NCBI RefSeq assembly: GCF_001238295.1
Contig: NZ_LGXZ01000001.1
Coordinates: forward strand, 248,001-312,000
DNA: 64,000 nt
Reading direction: 5' to 3'
Source: Ruegeria sp. 6PALISEP08
GTDB lineage: Bacteria > Pseudomonadota > Alphaproteobacteria > Rhodobacterales > Rhodobacteraceae
The notes under the pieces are model-generated. The model was not told the origin of the DNA. It did not search any database and saw only the letters and a program-made list of their open reading frames with translations. Position numbers and translations under genes: made by a program. This document shows, one piece after another, positions 16,494-26,750 of this stretch (positions within the stretch are counted from its first letter, which is position 1; the number at the start of each line of letters is the position of its first letter).

Positions 16494-17615
16494 GTGGGCC
16501 AGACCATCAGCAAACACGGGGTGATCCGGGCACTGGGCGCAATGTCGGGCACCTCGATGGACGGCGTGGATGCCGCGATCGTCGAGACCGACGGGCACCG
16601 GATCATGGGCTTTGGGCAAAGCGGCTATCGTGCCTACTCGGACGCTGAACGCGACGTGTTGCGGGCGGCAATGGGACAGTGGCATGGGCCCGATGTCGAT
16701 GCGGCTGCCGAGATGGTCACATTCGCCCATGCCGAGGCGTTGTCTGAATTCGAAGAAGTCGACGTGATCGGTTTTCACGGTCAGACCCTGGCGCATGAGC
16801 CGCACGGGCGTGGAACCTTGCAGGTGGGCGATGGTCTGGGGTTGGCGCAGGCGTTGGGTCGCCCGGTGGTTTGGGACTTCCGCAGTGATGATGTGGCAAT
16901 GGGGGGCGAGGGTGCGCCGCTGGCACCGTTCTTTCATTTTGCCTGCGCCAAGTGGTTCGGCGCGGATCGGCCCCTGTGTTTCCTGAATCTGGGTGGCGTT
17001 GGCAATCTGACGTATGTTGATCCGTCCTTTGACGGCCCCGAAGTGCCGGGTGCCTTGCTGGCCTTTGATACCGGACCCGCCAATGCGCCCATTGACGATC
17101 TGATGCAAGCCCGGTTGGGGTTGCCCATGGATCGGGACGGGGCGCTTGCGCGCGATGGCACCGTCGAAATGGGGGCGCTGGAGCTGTTTTTGGCCGAACC
17201 GTTTTTTGCCCGAATGCCACCGAAGTCATTGGACCGAAATGATTTTGCGGAAATGATAGGTCTTGTACAGGAGTTGAGTGATGCGGACGCCGTGGCGACC
17301 CTGACCGGGATGTGTGCCGCGGGCGTTGTGCAGGGGATGGAGCACTGCCCGAAACCTCCGTCTTGTGTGCTGGTCACCGGGGGCGGGCGTCATAATCCGG
17401 TTTTGATGGAGATGCTGCGCGTGTCGTTGGACTGCCCGGTCGAACCGGTCGAGGCGGTGGGGTTGGATGGCGACATGCTTGAGGCGCAGGCCTTTGCCTA
17501 TCTGGCGGTGCGCGTGGCGCGCGGCCTGCCGACCTCTTGCCCCGGAACGACCGGCGTACAGGCGCTGGTTGGGGGCGGGGTTGTCAGTTCAGTTTCAATG
17601 GACGCTGTAGGCTAA
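16494..17615 (+). CDS. anmK: Anhydro-N-acetylmuramic acid kinase
   Basis: AnmK opens and phosphorylates 1,6-anhydro-MurNAc released during cell-wall recycling, giving MurNAc-6-phosphate. The 373-residue protein has the family N-terminus [20 protein letters not shown], the [11 protein letters not shown] segment, [24 protein letters not shown] and the ATP-binding [13 protein letters not shown] chose the GTG at 16494 because AGGAGG precedes it by about five bases. It is divergent from tyrS across 243 bases in which I see no other gene. It acts in the same recycling route as nagZ. Confidence 0.95.
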   Translation: MGQTISKHGVIRALGAMSGTSMDGVDAAIVETDGHRIMGFGQSGYRAYSDAERDVLRAAMGQWHGPDVDAAAEMVTFAHAEALSEFEEVDVIGFHGQTLAHEPHGRGTLQVGDGLGLAQALGRPVVWDFRSDDVAMGGEGAPLAPFFHFACAKWFGADRPLCFLNLGGVGNLTYVDPSFDGPEVPGALLAFDTGPANAPIDDLMQARLGLPMDRDGALARDGTVEMGALELFLAEPFFARMPPKSLDRNDFAEMIGLVQELSDADAVATLTGMCAAGVVQGMEHCPKPPSCVLVTGGGRHNPVLMEMLRVSLDCPVEPVEAVGLDGDMLEAQAFAYLAVRVARGLPTSCPGTTGVQALVGGGVVSSVSMDAVG

Positions 17616-17694
17616 CGCCAGCTGGAAAACAGTTCAAAATAACAACTTGTTGTGCGACGGTGGCCCCGGACCCATGAATTGAGGGCAAGGCATA

Positions 17695-17997
17695 ATGGCG
17701 ACAAAAGCAGAGCTTGAAACGGAGTTAGAGCAATTACGGGAGCGAAACGCGACGTTGGAGGCGCGGGTCGAACAAGACCCGGCCCCCAAGGAAAAGCCCG
17801 AACGTACCAAGTCATCCGATGAAATCCGGAAACTGTTGGAAGAGCACGGGATCGACCTGAGCCAAGCGCAGTCACTGGGAGAGGATGTGGTCGAGGAATT
17901 CGGTCGCTTGCAGAAGGACTATCCGATCACAGCGCTGCTGATTGCGTTTTCGCTTGGCTATGTTGTCGGGCGCGCAGGGTTAGGAGGAGCCTCATGA
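17695..17997 (+). CDS. Small membrane-anchored coiled-coil protein (DUF883/YqjD-like)
   Basis: A 100-residue protein with a charged N-terminal coiled coil (ELETELEQLRERNATLEARVEQ), a middle helix, and a C-terminal membrane segment (PITALLIAFSLGYVVGRAGL) ending in the GRAG-type glycine pattern of the YqjD/ElaB group. In enterobacteria such proteins attach to the inner membrane and bind ribosomes, but no function is shown for this one. Its stop overlaps the next start (ATGA), so the two form one translational unit. Confidence 0.7.
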   Translation: MATKAELETELEQLRERNATLEARVEQDPAPKEKPERTKSSDEIRKLLEEHGIDLSQAQSLGEDVVEEFGRLQKDYPITALLIAFSLGYVVGRAGLGGAS

Positions 17998-18455
17998 GCA
18001 GATTAAGCAGAAATCTGGTAGCGATCTACCGAACAGAACGTCTGATCGCACGCCGCCGTTTGGCCGTGGTTCAGCAGCAGACGATACTGATGGGGATTGC
18101 AGGCATCGCCGCTTTTTCGGCCCTGGTGCTTTTGAATGTCTCGCTGTTCTTTGCCCTTCAGAACACGATGTCACCAGCTTCGGCCGCGGCTTGGCTGGCC
18201 CTTGGAAATCTGGTGGTTGCCGGGGTGCTGGTTCTGATCGCGCGGCGGAGCAGCATTGAAGATGAGGTCGCACCAGCAGTTGAAGTCCGCGACATGGCGA
18301 TCGCGGACATCGAAGACGAGCTCGAAGAGATGGCGACAGAAGCGCGGGAGGTCGTGCAGGCCGTCAAGAGCATTGGGTCGAATCCTGTGGGGTCTCTGAC
18401 GACGGTATTGGTGCCCCTGATCAGCATGTTGATCAAAAGCCGCAGTGGGGATTAG
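17994..18455 (+). CDS. Phage-holin-superfamily-III-like membrane protein
   Basis: A 153-residue protein with two membrane helices (about residues 30-55 and 62-83). The N-terminus is basic (RLSRNLVAIYRTERLIARRR), and a cytoplasmic C-terminal amphipathic part has DIEDELEEMATEAREVVQAVKSI. It resembles YqjE-type proteins of the holin-X superfamily, whose genes pair with YqjD-type genes. Despite the family name there is no phage context. The role is unknown. Confidence 0.6.
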   Translation: MSRLSRNLVAIYRTERLIARRRLAVVQQQTILMGIAGIAAFSALVLLNVSLFFALQNTMSPASAAAWLALGNLVVAGVLVLIARRSSIEDEVAPAVEVRDMAIADIEDELEEMATEAREVVQAVKSIGSNPVGSLTTVLVPLISMLIKSRSGD

Positions 18456-18515
18456 GGGGCTCTGCCCCCGTCGCGCAAGCGCGACTCCCCCGGGATATTT
18501 TTAGCCAGATGAAGA
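18455..18515 (+). repeat. Intergenic repeat, copy A
   Basis: Directly after the stop come a hairpin GGGGGC-TCT-GCCCCC (18455-18469) and a second hairpin GTCGCGC-AA-GCGCGAC (18470-18485). A conserved tail follows, with the core CCCCCGGGATATTTTT and then AGCCAGATGAAG. A near-identical copy is at 45766-45826 and a degenerate one at 37021-37060. The GC hairpin and T-run could terminate transcription between the convergent genes here. Confidence 0.8.
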
Positions 18516-18587
18516 GCGGATTCTAAAAGCTCGGGAGGCTGTTGAACGCGAGGCAAAACAGGCCAAGCTCGGATACAATCCGCAGGT

Positions 18588-19319
18588 CTAACGGCAAACG
18601 GGCGCACCTTTGCGCTGGGCTGTGTCAAAGTGGAAATGCCCGGCGTGATAGCGATCTGCATCCGGGCCGAGCACGGTGCTGAAGACCCCACAAGCCCCGG
18701 TGTGCAACTGACGCAGAACCGCGCTTTGGGTGCTGTCATTCCATCCGTCCTGAACGGTGATCTGGGTGCCATCCTGAAGAACAAAGGTCGAGATATCGAT
18801 GGCCCGACCGCGTGCGTGTTGCGATAGGCGCGCTCGCGGCTGGTTGTTCTGGGTTTTGCAGGCATAATGCCCAACAACCCGCATCCCCTTGAGCCCGCCA
18901 CCCAAATCGGCAAAGGCGGGTTTGGCGGTGTTTTCGATCCATGTTTTCAGCGTAACCGCCGTCTGACAGTCCATCAGTGAAAACTGACTGAGCGCAACAT
19001 CCGAAATCCGGTACACCCGAACCGGGTTCGCGATGCCGCAGCCCCGGGCTTTGCTTGTCAGGGCTTTGCGTGTTTCCCCCAATATGGTCCAGTCGCCACA
19101 TACGGCCCCGCGTTCGCGCATCCGGTCACGCCCCTGTTCCAGTTGCAGGGTTGCGCAAGGGGGAAGATCTTCGGGGGTCTGCGCTGCGGGGGCGGCGTCG
19201 GTTGTTGTACCTGGCAGTGACACTTCGAGCGCTTCGCCAGAATCAGCGCAGTCAGGACTGGCATTTGCATTCCCTGCATTAAGGCAGAGAAACAGAATTG
19301 TCAGACAGACCTGCTTCAT
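18588..19319 (-). CDS. Extensin-like C-terminal domain protein
   Basis: A 243-residue exported protein: MKQVCLTILFLCLNAGNANA is a signal peptide. The mature protein has a short acidic linker, then an Extensin_C domain with Cys pairs and the motif RLSQHARGRAIDISTF and, near the end, HAGHFHFDTA. These His/Asp sites resemble the zinc ligands of D,D- and L,D-carboxypeptidases of the MepA/VanY type, so a peptidoglycan-cutting role is plausible but unproven. I chose the ATG at 19319, where the signal peptide begins; a GTG at 19340 is also in frame. Confidence 0.82.
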   Translation of the reverse strand: MKQVCLTILFLCLNAGNANASPDCADSGEALEVSLPGTTTDAAPAAQTPEDLPPCATLQLEQGRDRMRERGAVCGDWTILGETRKALTSKARGCGIANPVRVYRISDVALSQFSLMDCQTAVTLKTWIENTAKPAFADLGGGLKGMRVVGHYACKTQNNQPRARLSQHARGRAIDISTFVLQDGTQITVQDGWNDSTQSAVLRQLHTGACGVFSTVLGPDADRYHAGHFHFDTAQRKGAPVCR

Positions 19320-19416
19320 ACTCACTCGATACTCCGTCACACGCGGTTACGGGTACAGGATGGGCAACGCAGGGCCGTCTGTAAACTCAACTTTTCAGAG
19401 ACTTTTGATGGTTGGG

Positions 19417-19836
19417 CTATTCCCGTGGGATGTCAAAGTCCGGTGCGGCCAGTTCAAATCCTTCGAAATCAAAGCCGGGGGAAACCGTGCAACTGACCAG
19501 AGTGTATTCTCCTGTACTGTGTGCAGCCTGCCAATGGCCTTCAGGAACGATCAGCTGAGGCGCACCTTTTGACAGGTCAGGAGTCAGCAGATGATCGGCA
19601 GCAGGCCCTGCATCCGTCGCGCTCAGCGACAGGACCAGCGGCGCACCGGCGTGGTAGAGCCAAATTTCGGTCGCATCGACCCGGTGCCAGTGGCTGCTTT
19701 CGCCCGCCTGCAACAGGAAATAGATGCAGGTTCCTGTGGGGCGGCCTGCGTTTTCGGCGCGCCAGGTTTCGGCATACCACCCCCCTTCGGGATGACGTTG
19801 GAGGTTCAGGTGGTCGATTATGTCTTGTGCGGTCAT
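19417..19836 (-). CDS. DUF985 cupin-family protein
   Basis: A 139-residue protein of the Cupin_5 (DUF985) family. The pattern is clear: HPEGGWYAETWR near residue 15, TCIYFLLQAGESSHWHRVDATEIWLYHAG, VPEGHWQAAHSTGEYTLVSCTVSPGF and a final FDFEGFELA. The two His of SHWHR and the downstream Glu are likely metal ligands. Members are proposed sugar epimerase-like or plant RuBisCO-gene-associated proteins, but the reaction is unknown. It is divergent from selO. Confidence 0.85.
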   Translation of the reverse strand: MTAQDIIDHLNLQRHPEGGWYAETWRAENAGRPTGTCIYFLLQAGESSHWHRVDATEIWLYHAGAPLVLSLSATDAGPAADHLLTPDLSKGAPQLIVPEGHWQAAHSTGEYTLVSCTVSPGFDFEGFELAAPDFDIPRE

Positions 19837-19922
19837 GAGTGCCCTCTTGGTTCGGCGCGATTATGCACGGGCACGCACGATCCGCTATGGTATTCGTGAG
19901 CCTGAGGAATATGTATTGCAAC

Positions 19923-21341
19923 ATGACCCTGACGATCCCGTTTGATAACACCTATGCCCGTTTGCCAAATGCGTTTTTTGCGCGGCAGGCACCCGTTCCT
20001 GTGCGTGCGCCGCAGATGATAGCGTTTAACGATGATTTGGCGAAGTTGCTGCAAATTGCCCCCGGCGATGTGAAGGACATGGCCGAGGCTTTTGCGGGCA
20101 ATCGTCTGCCTGAAGGTGCCGAACCTATTGCACAGCTGTATTCGGGGCACCAATTTGGACAGTACAACCCTCAGCTGGGGGATGGGCGCGCGGTGTTGCT
20201 GGGCGAGACTGTGGGCATCGATGGGGTGCGCCGGGATATACAGTTGAAAGGCTCGGGCCCTACGCCGTTTTCGCGCCGCGGCGATGGCCGGGCGTGGCTG
20301 GGTCCGGTTCTGCGTGAATATGTGGTATCCGAAGCGGTGCACGCGCTTGGCATCCCGACCACGCGTGCTCTGGCGGCTGTGGAAACGGGCGAGACGGTGT
20401 TTCGCGAAGGTCCGATGCCGGGCGCGGTGTTGACGCGTGTGGCCAGCAGCCATCTGCGGGTGGGCACGTTTCAGGTTTTTGCCGCACGGGGGCAGTTGGA
20501 CAGCTTGCGCCGACTGACGGAATACGCCATCGCGCGTCACTATCCCGAGGCTGAGGGGCCTATGGGATTGTTGCGGGCCGTGCGGGATGCGCAGGCCCGG
20601 TTGATCGCGCAGTGGATGAGCGTAGGTTTCATTCACGGGGTGATGAACACTGACAATTGCTCGATCGCGGGCGAGACGATTGATTACGGTCCCTGCGCGT
20701 TCATGGACACGTATCACCCCAACACGGTCTACAGTTCAATTGATCGCATGGGGCGCTATGCTTATTCCAGCCAGCCCGATATCGCAGTGTGGAATTTGGC
20801 GCAGTTGGCGACGGCCTTGATCCAACAGATGGACGACAAAGAGGCCGCTGTCGAAGAAGCGACCGAGATTGTCCATGCCATGCCGGAGTTGTTGCAAGAC
20901 AATTGGTTGACTCGCTTCCGGGCCAAGCTTGGATTGACGCGCGCTGAGGATGGCGATCTTGAATTGATCACCGACCTTCTGAAACGCATGGCCGAAGGAC
21001 AGGCGGATTTCACCAACACGTTTCGGGCGCTGGGCAGTGATTCTGTTCGGGATCAGTTCCTGGACCCTGCGACCTATGATAGTTGGGCCGAAGGCTGGCG
21101 CGGACGGATTGCCCGTGAATCGGACCCGCAGGAGGTGATGGCCGCCGCAAACCCGGCGTTTATTCCGCGCAACCACCGTGTCGAACAGATGATTCAGGCG
21201 GCGGTGCAGGGGGACTATGCGCCGTTCCATCGACTGAATGCCGTCCTCGCTCGGCCCTATGTTGATCAGGATGGTGCCGCAGACCTAAAACGGCCACCGG
21301 CCAAGAACGAAGTGGTGCACGCAACCTTTTGTGGGACGTAA
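19923..21341 (+). CDS. selO: Protein adenylyltransferase SelO (YdiU/UPF0061)
   Basis: SelO is a pseudokinase-fold enzyme that transfers AMP to Ser, Thr or Tyr of target proteins and is tied to oxidative stress. The 472-residue protein has the flipped-ATP site [18 protein letters not shown] (about 108-125), the catalytic-loop equivalent GVMNTDN (239-245) and DYGPCAFMD (254-262). It ends in FCGT: the penultimate region carries the Cys that is selenocysteine in animals. Two starts are near each other; I prefer the ATG at 19923, where family similarity begins, over the ATG at 19911. Confidence 0.93.
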   Translation: MTLTIPFDNTYARLPNAFFARQAPVPVRAPQMIAFNDDLAKLLQIAPGDVKDMAEAFAGNRLPEGAEPIAQLYSGHQFGQYNPQLGDGRAVLLGETVGIDGVRRDIQLKGSGPTPFSRRGDGRAWLGPVLREYVVSEAVHALGIPTTRALAAVETGETVFREGPMPGAVLTRVASSHLRVGTFQVFAARGQLDSLRRLTEYAIARHYPEAEGPMGLLRAVRDAQARLIAQWMSVGFIHGVMNTDNCSIAGETIDYGPCAFMDTYHPNTVYSSIDRMGRYAYSSQPDIAVWNLAQLATALIQQMDDKEAAVEEATEIVHAMPELLQDNWLTRFRAKLGLTRAEDGDLELITDLLKRMAEGQADFTNTFRALGSDSVRDQFLDPATYDSWAEGWRGRIARESDPQEVMAAANPAFIPRNHRVEQMIQAAVQGDYAPFHRLNAVLARPYVDQDGAADLKRPPAKNEVVHATFCGT

Positions 21342-21355
21342 CCCACAGGGTGGCG

Positions 21356-22243
21356 TTACTTTCGAACAATCTCCAACACTGCGGCGCTGACGATCAGCGT
21401 GGCGCCCAGAAACTCGCGCAGACCAAAGGGTTCTCCGGACAGCACGGCGGCAGAGGCGATGCCGACGACAACTTCGCTCATAAGCAACAGGCCAACCCGT
21501 GACGGGGAAAGCTTCGTTGCAGGCCAGATCGTCATGTAGACCATGGGCAGGATGTAGAATACCGACAGAAGGGCCAGCAGCAGAATGCGGATCGTCTCAT
21601 TTGGTGCGATGGAGGGTAGGGCCTGCTCAGGCAGTACAAGGAGGCTGAGCAAGGACAGAATCAGCGCGCCGAAAACAAAGGCAAAGACCTGTCCTGAAAT
21701 CGAGATACGGCTGGCACGGTATAGGCCCAGCGTGCCCAAGGCCCAGCACATACCCGAAGCCAGCGCCAGCCAGTCGCCTATGTTTTGAGGCCAGGGCACA
21801 AAACCCGAACCACCCAGAACAACGAACAGCCCTCCCAACCCGCAGAAAAGACCTGCCAAGCGCATAAGGCTGAGACGCTCACCCAGAAACATAACGCCCA
21901 ACAGCGTTCCCCAAATCGGGGTGAGGTAGAATAGCAGGATCGACCGCACAACCTCGGTATAAACAAGGCTTATGGAATATAAGCTGAACGCGGCCCCCGT
22001 GAACATGCCGCTGAGCATCAGGTTACGCCACTCCCGAACAAGTGTGTGTCGGTCGATCCATATCAAGGGGGCCAGAGCCATCAGGGCAGCGCAGTACATG
22101 GCAATTCCGGGCCATGGGCCGGTCAATCCTTGATCGAGAAAGAACCGAACCGGGATCCAATAGAGTCCCCATAGCGCGCCGCCCATGACCAGAACCAGGC
22201 TGGCGCGGGTGCTGTTGTTCGGCTGTGTCTGATGCAGTTCCAT
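21356..22243 (-). CDS. EamA (DMT superfamily) transporter
   Basis: A 295-residue inner-membrane protein with about ten hydrophobic segments in two similar halves, the EamA layout. Conserved points include a first helix with GGALWGLYWIPVRF and, at the end of each half, the glutamate-rich loops LGERLSLMRLAGLFCGLGGLFVVL and LSGEPFGLREFLGATLIV. Relatives export amino acids or other metabolites; the substrate cannot be read from sequence. It is convergent with selO (14 bases apart) and divergent from the EEP gene. Confidence 0.85.
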   Translation of the reverse strand: MELHQTQPNNSTRASLVLVMGGALWGLYWIPVRFFLDQGLTGPWPGIAMYCAALMALAPLIWIDRHTLVREWRNLMLSGMFTGAAFSLYSISLVYTEVVRSILLFYLTPIWGTLLGVMFLGERLSLMRLAGLFCGLGGLFVVLGGSGFVPWPQNIGDWLALASGMCWALGTLGLYRASRISISGQVFAFVFGALILSLLSLLVLPEQALPSIAPNETIRILLLALLSVFYILPMVYMTIWPATKLSPSRVGLLLMSEVVVGIASAAVLSGEPFGLREFLGATLIVSAAVLEIVRK

Positions 22244-22302
22244 TCAGCCCCTTGTGTCGCAGCGGTGTGACCGTTCCACCGCAACCGGATAGAGCAGGGG
22301 GT

Positions 22303-22322
22303 CCAAAGGAACAATCCTTTGG
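22303..22322. promoter_or_regulatory. Perfect hairpin in divergent promoter
   Basis: CCAAAGGA, loop ACAA, TCCTTTGG: an eight-base-pair perfect stem 60 bases upstream of the EamA gene start. No T-run follows in either direction, so it may be an operator or leader hairpin rather than a terminator. Confidence 0.35.
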
Positions 22323-22386
22323 TGATCGGTTGCACGTCGTTTGCCATTAAATCGTGCAATATGCGTTGTTTCCGTGCGAGGTTTTC

Positions 22387-22401
22387 GTTCTGTAACAGAA
22401 C
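22387..22401. promoter_or_regulatory. Operator-like dyad
   Basis: GTTCTG, TAA, CAGAAC: a perfect 15-base dyad in the same 220-base intergenic region, 63 bases before the start of the EEP-family gene. The short central spacing fits a dimeric repressor site. Confidence 0.35.
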
Positions 22402-22463
22402 TGAGGGGTTGCGCACCGCGCCAGACGTGGCACTTTGGGCGCCAGCCCATTGGTCAAGCCCTT

Positions 22464-23168
22464 ATGAAACCATCTTCAACCCTACGTATCGCCAGCTACA
22501 ACATTCAAAAATGCCTCGGGCTGGATCTTCGGCGTCAACCGCAGCGTATACTGCAGGTCATCGAGCACATGCAGGCCGACGTCGTTGTGTTGCAAGAGGC
22601 GGACAAACGCCTGCCGCCCCGCCCGGCAGCCCTGCCGCATTTCATGTTGGACGAAGCCGGTTGGCAGATCGTCGATCTGGGCGGGGCCGGAAGCCTTGGG
22701 TGGCACGGTAATGCAGTCATCTGGCGCGGGGATGGTATTTCAGTCCGGCAGACAGGGCATCATGAGTTGCCGGGGCTGGAGCCGCGCGGGGCGGTCCGGG
22801 TCGAGTTCGATACCCAAATCGGGCCGCTGCGGGTGATGGGGATGCATCTGGGGCTGTTGCCTGCATCCCGACGGCAGCAGATTTCGCATATCCGGCGCTG
22901 TGATGATGATCTGCACGAGATGCCAACCGTCTGGGCCGGAGATTTCAACGAATGGTCGCGGCAACCGGTTCTGGACCATCTGGCCCCCGAGATGCGCTTT
23001 CTACCGCCCCGGCCCAGCTTTCCCGCAGCTCAACCGCTTGGCGCGCTGGACCGGATCGCGCTGGGCGCGGGGGTAAAGGCCACCGCGCATGGGGTTCACA
23101 ACGCGCGCCCGGCGCATATCGCATCGGATCACCTGCCCGTATGGGCCGATCTGACACGTGCCGCGTAA
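22464..23168 (+). CDS. Endonuclease/exonuclease/phosphatase family protein
   Basis: A 234-residue protein of the EEP superfamily, which cuts phosphodiester bonds in nucleic acids or phosphoinositides using a divalent metal. The fold's catalytic points are present in order: RIASYNIQKCLG (Asn) at residues 8-19, VVLQEADKR (the metal-binding Glu), MHLGLL (His), WAGDFNEW (Asp, Asn) and ASDHLPVWADL (the final Asp-His pair). There is no signal peptide, so it is probably cytoplasmic. The substrate is unknown. The start is the ATG at 22464, after which similarity begins at once. Confidence 0.85.
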   Translation: MKPSSTLRIASYNIQKCLGLDLRRQPQRILQVIEHMQADVVVLQEADKRLPPRPAALPHFMLDEAGWQIVDLGGAGSLGWHGNAVIWRGDGISVRQTGHHELPGLEPRGAVRVEFDTQIGPLRVMGMHLGLLPASRRQQISHIRRCDDDLHEMPTVWAGDFNEWSRQPVLDHLAPEMRFLPPRPSFPAAQPLGALDRIALGAGVKATAHGVHNARPAHIASDHLPVWADLTRAA

Positions 23169-23251
23169 GATCAGCGGAAAAGCAGAAATCGCTGTAGCGC
23201 AAACTGCGCAGACATACTAAGACAGATACCCGAGCAAGTCTGAGGGGCATC

Positions 23252-23665
23252 ATGTCGGAAACGATTATTGGGCGTTGTGAGGCCAAAGGCCTGCGCATGA
23301 CCGGTCAAAGAAGGATCATCGCGCAGGTGCTAGAGCAAAGCGACGACCATCCGGATGTCGAAGAACTCTATTCACGTGCCTCCGCTGTCGACAAAGGCAT
23401 CTCGATCGCGACGGTCTACCGGACGGTCAAGCTGTTCGAAGAGGCCGGGATTCTGGAACGTCTGGAATTTGGCGATGGCCGCGCACGGTATGAGGATGCC
23501 GAGCGTGATCATCATGACCACCTGATCGATATGCAATCGGGTGAGGTTATCGAATTCGTCGACCCCGAGATCGAAGCCCTTCAGGAAAAAATCGCGGCAA
23601 AGCTGGGGTATAAGCTGAAAGGCCATCGGCTGGAGTTGTACGGCGTGCCGCTGGAACAGGACTGA
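23252..23665 (+). CDS. Fur family regulator (Fur/Mur type)
   Basis: A 137-residue metal-dependent repressor. The N-terminal winged helix has LRMTGQRRIIAQVLEQSDDHPDVEELY and GISIATVYRTVKLFEEAGIL. The dimer domain has the metal-site signature YEDAERDHHDHLIDMQSGEVIEF. The Cys pair that holds structural zinc in classical Fur is absent (HLIDMQSG instead of HLIC..C). This is typical of alphaproteobacterial Mur/Fur proteins, which often answer to manganese, whereas iron control passes to Irr and RirA/Iscr. The exact metal here is inferred. The gene stands alone, with a small terminator-like hairpin about 100 bases downstream. Confidence 0.88.
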   Translation: MSETIIGRCEAKGLRMTGQRRIIAQVLEQSDDHPDVEELYSRASAVDKGISIATVYRTVKLFEEAGILERLEFGDGRARYEDAERDHHDHLIDMQSGEVIEFVDPEIEALQEKIAAKLGYKLKGHRLELYGVPLEQD

Positions 23666-23762
23666 TCCATCACAAAACGCGATTGTTCCCCTCACGTTAA
23701 TTCATAAGCAGTGGCGGGAATTACCTTGCCAGATGACGTTGGTTGAGGTTGTTGTGCGAACA

Positions 23763-23782
23763 GGCACCCGAAGTGCCCTTTT
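23763..23782 (+). terminator. Weak terminator-like hairpin
   Basis: GGCAC, loop CCGAA, GTGCC, followed by CTTTT. It lies about 100 bases after the fur-type gene and 16 bases before the next gene's start. The stem is short, so the call is tentative. Confidence 0.35.
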
Positions 23783-23797
23783 CCTGTGGACGCGCAA

Positions 23798-24676
23798 ATG
23801 AACAACATAAACGGCATTCTGCTGCTCATCGGATCGATGGCGGCCTTTGCACTTGAGGACATGTTCATCAAGGTTCTGTCGGTTTCCGTGCCGACAGGAC
23901 AGATCATGGTGTTCCTCGGTCTGGTGTGTGCGCTTGTCTTTGCATGCCTGTCGGTGGTCACGCGCAAACGCATCTTTGATCCGGTGGCGTGGAGCCTGCT
24001 GCCGATGGTGCGGGCGATAACCGAAGGGTTCGGGGCGGTGACCTTTGTTACGGCGCTGTCCCTGATCGACCTGTCCACGGTCGCCGCTGTGTTTCAGGCC
24101 ATGCCGCTTGCTGTCACCATGGGGGCGGCCCTGTTCTTGGGCGAACAAGTTGGCTGGCGGCGCTGGAGCGCTATTGGTGTTGGTTTTATCGGCGTTTTGA
24201 TGATTATCCGCCCCGGTTTGGACGGGTTTCAGCCAGAGTCCCTGTTTGTGGTTTTGACCGTTATTGCGATTGCCGCGCGTGATCTGATCACGCGCAAGCT
24301 TGATGTGCGGGTGGCCTCGACGGTTGTGGCAATGCAAGCTTACGTCGCGGTGGCGTTGGCCGGGGGGCTGTTGATGGCAGTTTCCGGCGCGTCTTTTGTA
24401 CCGCTTCAGGACGGGCAATCCCTGCCGTATCTGGGGGCCATGGGGTTTGGTGTGATTGGATATTACGGCATTGTCACCGCGATGCGGGTCGGCGAAGCCT
24501 CGGCTCTGATGCCGTTCCGGTATACACGTCTGGTGTTTTCGATCCTCGCTGGGATGCTGATGTTTGGTGAGCGGCCAGATGCGCTGACAATGGCAGGTGC
24601 AACCCTTATCATCGGGTCCGGTCTTTACACCTTTGTCCGCGAAAGGCGCCTGGCCCGCGAACTGTCCCTGGCCTGA
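23798..24676 (+). CDS. EamA (DMT superfamily) transporter
   Basis: A 292-residue membrane protein with about ten hydrophobic helices in two EamA halves. The pattern GSMAAFALEDMFIKVLS in the first helix, FLGEQVGWRRWSAIGVGFIGVLMIIRPG at the end of half one, and MFGERPDALTMAGATLIIGSGLY at the end of half two are typical. It is likely an inner-membrane exporter of unknown substrate. The ATG at 23798 is preferred over a GTG four codons upstream. It precedes eno on the same strand, but the two are 136 bases apart with regulatory sites between. Confidence 0.84.
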   Translation: MNNINGILLLIGSMAAFALEDMFIKVLSVSVPTGQIMVFLGLVCALVFACLSVVTRKRIFDPVAWSLLPMVRAITEGFGAVTFVTALSLIDLSTVAAVFQAMPLAVTMGAALFLGEQVGWRRWSAIGVGFIGVLMIIRPGLDGFQPESLFVVLTVIAIAARDLITRKLDVRVASTVVAMQAYVAVALAGGLLMAVSGASFVPLQDGQSLPYLGAMGFGVIGYYGIVTAMRVGEASALMPFRYTRLVFSILAGMLMFGERPDALTMAGATLIIGSGLYTFVRERRLARELSLA

Positions 24677-24699
24677 CCCTGTTGGCGCAAACAGTAAGC

Positions 24700-24742
24700 T
24701 GTTAGCCCTAAAGGTCCGGAAATATGCGTGTTAGCGATAACG
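24700..24742 (+). promoter_or_regulatory. Two LacI/CceR-like operator sites before eno
   Basis: TGTTAGCGATAACG (24729-24742) contains the perfect arms GTTA/TAAC and differs from the palindrome TGTTAGCGCTAACA in two positions. TGTTAGCCCTAAAG (24700-24713) matches it in 11 of 14. The two begin 29 bases apart, about 70-110 bases before the eno ATG. LacI-family CceR of Rhodobacter controls central carbon genes through sites of this kind. The link is inference from pattern. Confidence 0.5.
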
Positions 24743-24776
24743 GAAGCGGTTTACTTTTGGGTGGTTGCTGCTATGA

Positions 24777-26090
<1,314 letters not shown>

Positions 26091-26138
26091 AGCATCTGGT
26101 GCTAGGCTGACCCTCGGACACAATCTGGGGGTCACATC

Positions 26139-26678
26139 TTGCTAAACATCATCGAACCAGAAGCGCCGGACCAGCTGAACGCGGTTCGGCGTTTGTGTTG
26201 GGATTACAGGGATTTCCTGCTGACCCTGGATAAGCAATCCGTTCAGATCGTTCAGACCTTTTATCCCAGGGAAAAATACGCCCGTTTGATGGACGCCATC
26301 GAGGTGGATCACGCGCCACCAAGCGGTGGGATCAAGTTGGCTGTTGTAGGTGACGAACCGATTGGTTGCGGCATGTTTCACACAATTGAGCCGGGCGTGG
26401 CCGAGATCAAGCGGGTGTATGTGACAGACGCGGCAAGAGGCACTGGCGCGGGCCGTGCAATTATGCTGTCGCTGATCGAAACCTGCAGGGATCTCGGCTT
26501 TGACCATATCCGAATGGATACAGGGAAACCTCTGGAGGCGGCGACTCGATTATACCTGTCTTTGGGGTTTCATCTGCGCGATGCATACTCTGAGATTCCA
26601 GAAATCGCACGGGATCACCTGCTTTTTTTCGAAATGTCTCTTTCGCAAATCAAAAAAACTAAAAATACTAATAAATGA
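26139..26678 (+). CDS. GNAT family N-acetyltransferase
   Basis: A 179-residue acetyltransferase. The acetyl-CoA-binding motif is AEIKRVYVTDAARGTGAGRAIMLSLIETC (about residues 88-116), followed by DHIRMDTGKPLEAATRLYLSLGFHLRD. The acceptor is unknown. The start is a TTG at 26139 preceded by CTGGGGG; no ATG or GTG fits. The last codons and the bases after the stop are strikingly AT-rich compared with the surrounding genome, so the 3' end may mark a join with foreign or degraded DNA. Confidence 0.8.
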   Translation: MLNIIEPEAPDQLNAVRRLCWDYRDFLLTLDKQSVQIVQTFYPREKYARLMDAIEVDHAPPSGGIKLAVVGDEPIGCGMFHTIEPGVAEIKRVYVTDAARGTGAGRAIMLSLIETCRDLGFDHIRMDTGKPLEAATRLYLSLGFHLRDAYSEIPEIARDHLLFFEMSLSQIKKTKNTNK

Positions 26679-26750
26679 ATTTAATCAATATTTTATTGCC
26701 CGTGATTACTCTGATCAGGTCGCAAAATCCCTGCTTTAGTAAAGTTATGT

